Assembly: GCA_027669525.1 (NCBI GenBank)
Contig: JAQEDJ010000065.1
Coordinates: 1 to 7,305 of the forward strand
DNA length: 7,305 bases
DNA from: Coriobacteriaceae bacterium AM48-5
GTDB lineage: Bacteria > Actinomycetota > Coriobacteriia > Coriobacteriales > Coriobacteriaceae
Direction of reading: 5' to 3'
Program-made: the position numbers and the translations under genes
The notes under the pieces: model-generated
Told to the model about the DNA's origin: nothing
The model's input: the letters and a program-made list of their open reading frames with translations, nothing else
The model's database searches: none
Shown: piece after piece, positions 5,634 to 7,305 of the stretch
Layout: the number at the start of each line of letters is the position of its first letter
How positions within the stretch are numbered: position 1 is the stretch's first letter

Positions 5634-6341
5634 ATGCCCCAGATTGATGATGTCGAGCTGTTTGGCAATGCCGAGGATCAGCGTGCGTACGAGGACTTTT
5701 GCGCCAATCAGGAGGCGGTCGAGAAGTTTACGCTCGACAAGCCCGCGCTTGTCTGCCGTTGGCGCATGTCCAACAAAAAGGTGCCCATGCTCAACCGCCA
5801 CATCCGCGCGCTGTCCGAGCGTCTGGTGCAGGGCGAGCCACTTACCCATAACATGCTCAGCTGGGCCAAGCAGCACGTTGAGTGGTCGCTAGCCGAGGGC
5901 GACTATACTGCGCACGACGGCGTGCTCATGCTGGTGATCGACATCAACGGCAACGCCGCCATGACAGTGGGGGAGTACGAGCCGCTCGCCGATACGTCAG
6001 CCAAGGCGCTGCGTGCTCGCTCTGCCGAGGCCCGTTCCGAGGCCGACGAAACCGGCGTGGCGCCCGAGCTGCTTGCTGCCGTCAACGACGGCGAGCTGGC
6101 CTTTGTGGCGCCGGCGGACGAGTGCCTGTGCGGCACGGCGACGCTCATCGAACAGCTGGCCCAGACCAAGGACATCCCGGTCGCGCGCGTAGACATCCCC
6201 GCTCAGCTCAAGGGCGCGCTGTTCCTGGTGAGCGACGAGCACGGCGTGATCCCCGCCGACGATACCGATGCCGCCGAGGTGGACGCCGCCACGGTCGCCT
6301 TCTTCGCCGACGGCTACGAAAAGCTCCGCGCCCGTCGCTAA
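5634..6341 (+). CDS. Conserved-looking protein of unknown function
   Basis: I do not recognise this 235-residue protein with confidence. It is acidic, has no signal peptide or membrane segment, and is probably cytosolic. An N-terminal part (1-95) is rich in charged helices (DLDKPALVCRWRMSNKK-like stretch at 35-49, then NRHIRALSERL). A compact middle beta region follows (GVLMLVIDINGNAAMTVGEY, 96-115), then an Ala/Glu-rich linker (117-150), then a C-terminal region with ELAFVAPADECLCGTATLIE (154-173) and ALFLVSDEHGVIP (195-207). The last two stretches faintly recall fold-type IV aminotransferases, but no catalytic Lys can be assigned, so I do not call it one. The ATG at 5634 has AAAGG seven bases upstream. 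An in-frame ATG at 5610 (AGAGGA, four-base spacer) would add eight residues (MTNTKGTT). Codon use matches its neighbours. TATAAG at 5596-5601 could be its -10 box. It appears to be a single-gene unit. Confidence 0.82.
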   Translation: MPQIDDVELFGNAEDQRAYEDFCANQEAVEKFTLDKPALVCRWRMSNKKVPMLNRHIRALSERLVQGEPLTHNMLSWAKQHVEWSLAEGDYTAHDGVLMLVIDINGNAAMTVGEYEPLADTSAKALRARSAEARSEADETGVAPELLAAVNDGELAFVAPADECLCGTATLIEQLAQTKDIPVARVDIPAQLKGALFLVSDEHGVIPADDTDAAEVDAATVAFFADGYEKLRARR

Positions 6342-6389
6342 ATGATTATTCTGGGACGGGGATTAAAGAATCATTTGATCCCCGCGCCC
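6340..6389 (+). terminator. Hairpin overlapping the stop codon, with an alternative interleaved stem
   Basis: GGGaCGGGGAT (6353-6363) pairs with ATCCCCGcgCCC (6378-6389), giving a strong G+C stem with a small internal loop. AAATGATT (6340-6347, sharing bases with the TAA stop) is complementary to AATCATTT (6369-6376) in that hairpin's loop. The two stems interleave, so they are either alternatives or a pseudoknot. There is no T-run after the G+C stem, so intrinsic termination is not assured. Its place right at the gene end suggests a 3'-end structure or an extragenic repeat. Confidence 0.45.
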
Positions 6390-6420
6390 GCTGCGAGTGA
6401 GGGACGAGCAAAACGTTCTC

Positions 6421-6430
6421 GTTCGCGAAC
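6421..6430. promoter_or_regulatory. Perfect 10-bp palindrome upstream of the two-component genes
   Basis: GTTCGCGAAC is a perfect palindrome, followed at once by aGTTC and preceded by GTTCtc, so the GTTC half-site occurs three times in 6414-6435. It lies about 90 bases before the response regulator start, at a suitable place for an operator upstream of a -10 at 6481. Autoregulation by the regulator is a guess. Confidence 0.35.
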
Positions 6431-6480
6431 AGTTCTGTCACCTTGGTGCCGCGTGGGGCTCGTACCTGCGGCTTCGCGGT

Positions 6481-6486
6481 CATAAT
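6481..6486 (+). promoter_or_regulatory. Candidate -10 box of the two-component operon
   Basis: CATAAT matches five of six bases of TATAAT and lies 33 bases before the ATG at 6519, leaving room for a short leader with the AGAGGGGAG ribosome-binding site (6502-6510). No -35 consensus is found at 16-18 bases upstream. Confidence 0.4.
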
Positions 6487-6518
6487 GGGATAAGACAACC
6501 AAGAGGGGAGCGGAATCC

Positions 6519-7190
6519 ATGGCGCTAATCTATATCGTTGAGGACGACGAGCCCATTCGTCGCGAGCTTGCCGATATCCTTGCCCGTGCCGGTTTTGAGG
6601 TCGAGGCCTGCGAGTCGTTCGAGCATGTCTCGCGTGACATCCTGGCCGCTGCACCCGACTTGGTACTGCTCGACCTGACGCTTCCCGTCAAAGACGGCCA
6701 GCATATCTGCCACGAAGTCCGCCACGAATCCGAGGTTCCCATCATCGTCCTCACGTCGCGCACGACCGAGATCGACGAGGTCATGGCCATGACGCTCGGC
6801 GCGGACGACTTCGTTCCCAAGCCCTATAGCGCACGCGTGCTCGCGGCGCGCATCAATGCCTTGCTGCGTCGCACCGCGGCGGCGGGCGAGCGCAGCACGC
6901 TCGTCCACAAGGGGCTGGAGCTCGACCTCGCCCGCTCCGCGGTCACCAACACGGCAACCGGCGACAGCACCGAGCTCACCAAAAACGAGCTGCGCATCCT
7001 CTCTCTGCTCCTGAGTCGCGCGGGCAAGATTGTCTCGCGCTCGGCCATCATGCAGGACCTGTGGGACTCCGATGCCTTCGTGGACGACAACACGCTCACC
7101 GTCAACATCAACCGCCTGCGCACCACGCTCGACAAGATCGGCGTCAAGGGGTATCTGACCACGCATCGCGGCCAGGGCTATTCGGTCTAG
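6519..7190 (+). CDS. OmpR-family response regulator, BceR/GraR-like
   Basis: This 223-residue regulator is full length. The receiver domain (1-about 118) has the acidic pocket E8/D9/D10, phospho-acceptor D52 in LVLLDLTLPVKDG, the switch T79 (IIVLTSR) and conserved K101 (DDFVPKPYS). A C-terminal winged-helix DNA-binding domain (about 128-223) has LTKNELRILSLLLSRAGKIVSR, the VDDNTLTVNINRLRTTLDKIG recognition segment and the closing TTHRGQGYSV. IYIVEDDEPIRRELADIL and the PYSARVLAARINALLRR linker are most like the BceR/GraR group, which responds to cell-envelope antimicrobial peptides and usually controls an ABC exporter. No such exporter is in the window. The ATG has GAGGGGAG eight bases upstream. 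The kinase gene follows nine bases after the stop, so the two are co-transcribed and probably co-translated. Confidence 0.94.
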   Translation: MALIYIVEDDEPIRRELADILARAGFEVEACESFEHVSRDILAAAPDLVLLDLTLPVKDGQHICHEVRHESEVPIIVLTSRTTEIDEVMAMTLGADDFVPKPYSARVLAARINALLRRTAAAGERSTLVHKGLELDLARSAVTNTATGDSTELTKNELRILSLLLSRAGKIVSRSAIMQDLWDSDAFVDDNTLTVNINRLRTTLDKIGVKGYLTTHRGQGYSV

Positions 7191-7199
7191 GTGCCAGCT

Positions 7200-7305
7200 A
7201 TGTCGTTTGGCAAGTTCTTTAAAGATGCGCTGTTGCCCGTCGCCGTGTGGACGTGCGGCGTGCTGCTGAGCTGCTTTGTGCTGACGGTTGCCGGGCCCCG
7301 GCATC
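7200..7305 (+). CDS. Sensor histidine kinase, N-terminal fragment
   Basis: Only the first 35 codons are present before the window ends. MSFGKFFKDALLPVAVWTCG followed by VLLSCFVLTVAG forms a short cytoplasmic N-terminus and one hydrophobic membrane helix (about residues 11-32). This fits the small intramembrane-sensing kinases of the BceS/GraS type, and the call depends mostly on its position directly after a response regulator. AGGTG (7189-7193), overlapping the regulator's stop codon, lies six bases before the ATG at 7200. A GTG at 7191 in the same frame is less likely because it is part of that ribosome-binding site. No catalytic domain is visible here. Confidence 0.72.
   Translation, partial: MSFGKFFKDALLPVAVWTCGVLLSCFVLTVAGPRH

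Noticed and set aside
6525..7304. Open frame of 259 codons on the minus strand
   Set aside because: It is antisense to the response regulator and kinase genes, both well supported. It has no ribosome-binding site or family signature.

Overview
The window looks like chromosomal DNA from a G+C-rich actinobacterium. The style of the proteins and of the intergenic repeats is most like Coriobacteriia, probably a Collinsella relative. That placement rests on general pattern recognition, not on a marker gene. No tRNA, rRNA, CRISPR array, transposase or phage gene is visible.

Layout, left to right. (1) Positions 1-185, minus strand: the 5' end of a glutamyl-tRNA-synthetase-like gene, best fit GluQRS (gluQ), running off the left edge; its N-terminal codons and its signature motif are in different frames. 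(2) 186-699: a gene-free stretch with a strong hairpin, a possible pseudoknot and one copy of a double 27-nt repeat. (3) 700-2645, plus: a secreted/membrane DUF2207 (YciQ-like) protein with a signal peptide, three further membrane segments and a Gly-rich tail, split by one frameshift and closed by a good intrinsic terminator. (4) 2707-2833: two more copies of the 27-nt-period repeat. (5) 2834-3475, minus: a GNAT acetyltransferase, divergent from (6) purH, 3753-5359, plus, the bifunctional enzyme of the last two steps of IMP synthesis, also split by one frameshift. (7) 5360-5633: a long nested palindrome and an intrinsic terminator. (8) 5634-6341, plus: a conserved-looking protein of unknown function. 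(9) 6519-7190 and 7200-7305, plus: an OmpR-family response regulator and the start of its membrane sensor kinase, a two-component operon that looks most like the BceRS/GraRS antimicrobial-peptide-sensing type.

The genes do not form one pathway. They are mostly single transcription units separated by structured intergenic DNA; only the response regulator/kinase pair is clearly co-transcribed.

Two things stand out. First, three of the seven genes carry a small frame-changing indel inside or next to an otherwise intact conserved protein (near 98, 1428 and 4524). This is more easily explained by an unpolished assembly than by three independent gene deaths. Second, the window holds three copies of an intergenic element built of two 27-nt units. 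The variable cores differ between copies but stay complementary within a copy, always enclosing a 19-nt loop, which is a covariation-like sign of a selected hairpin.
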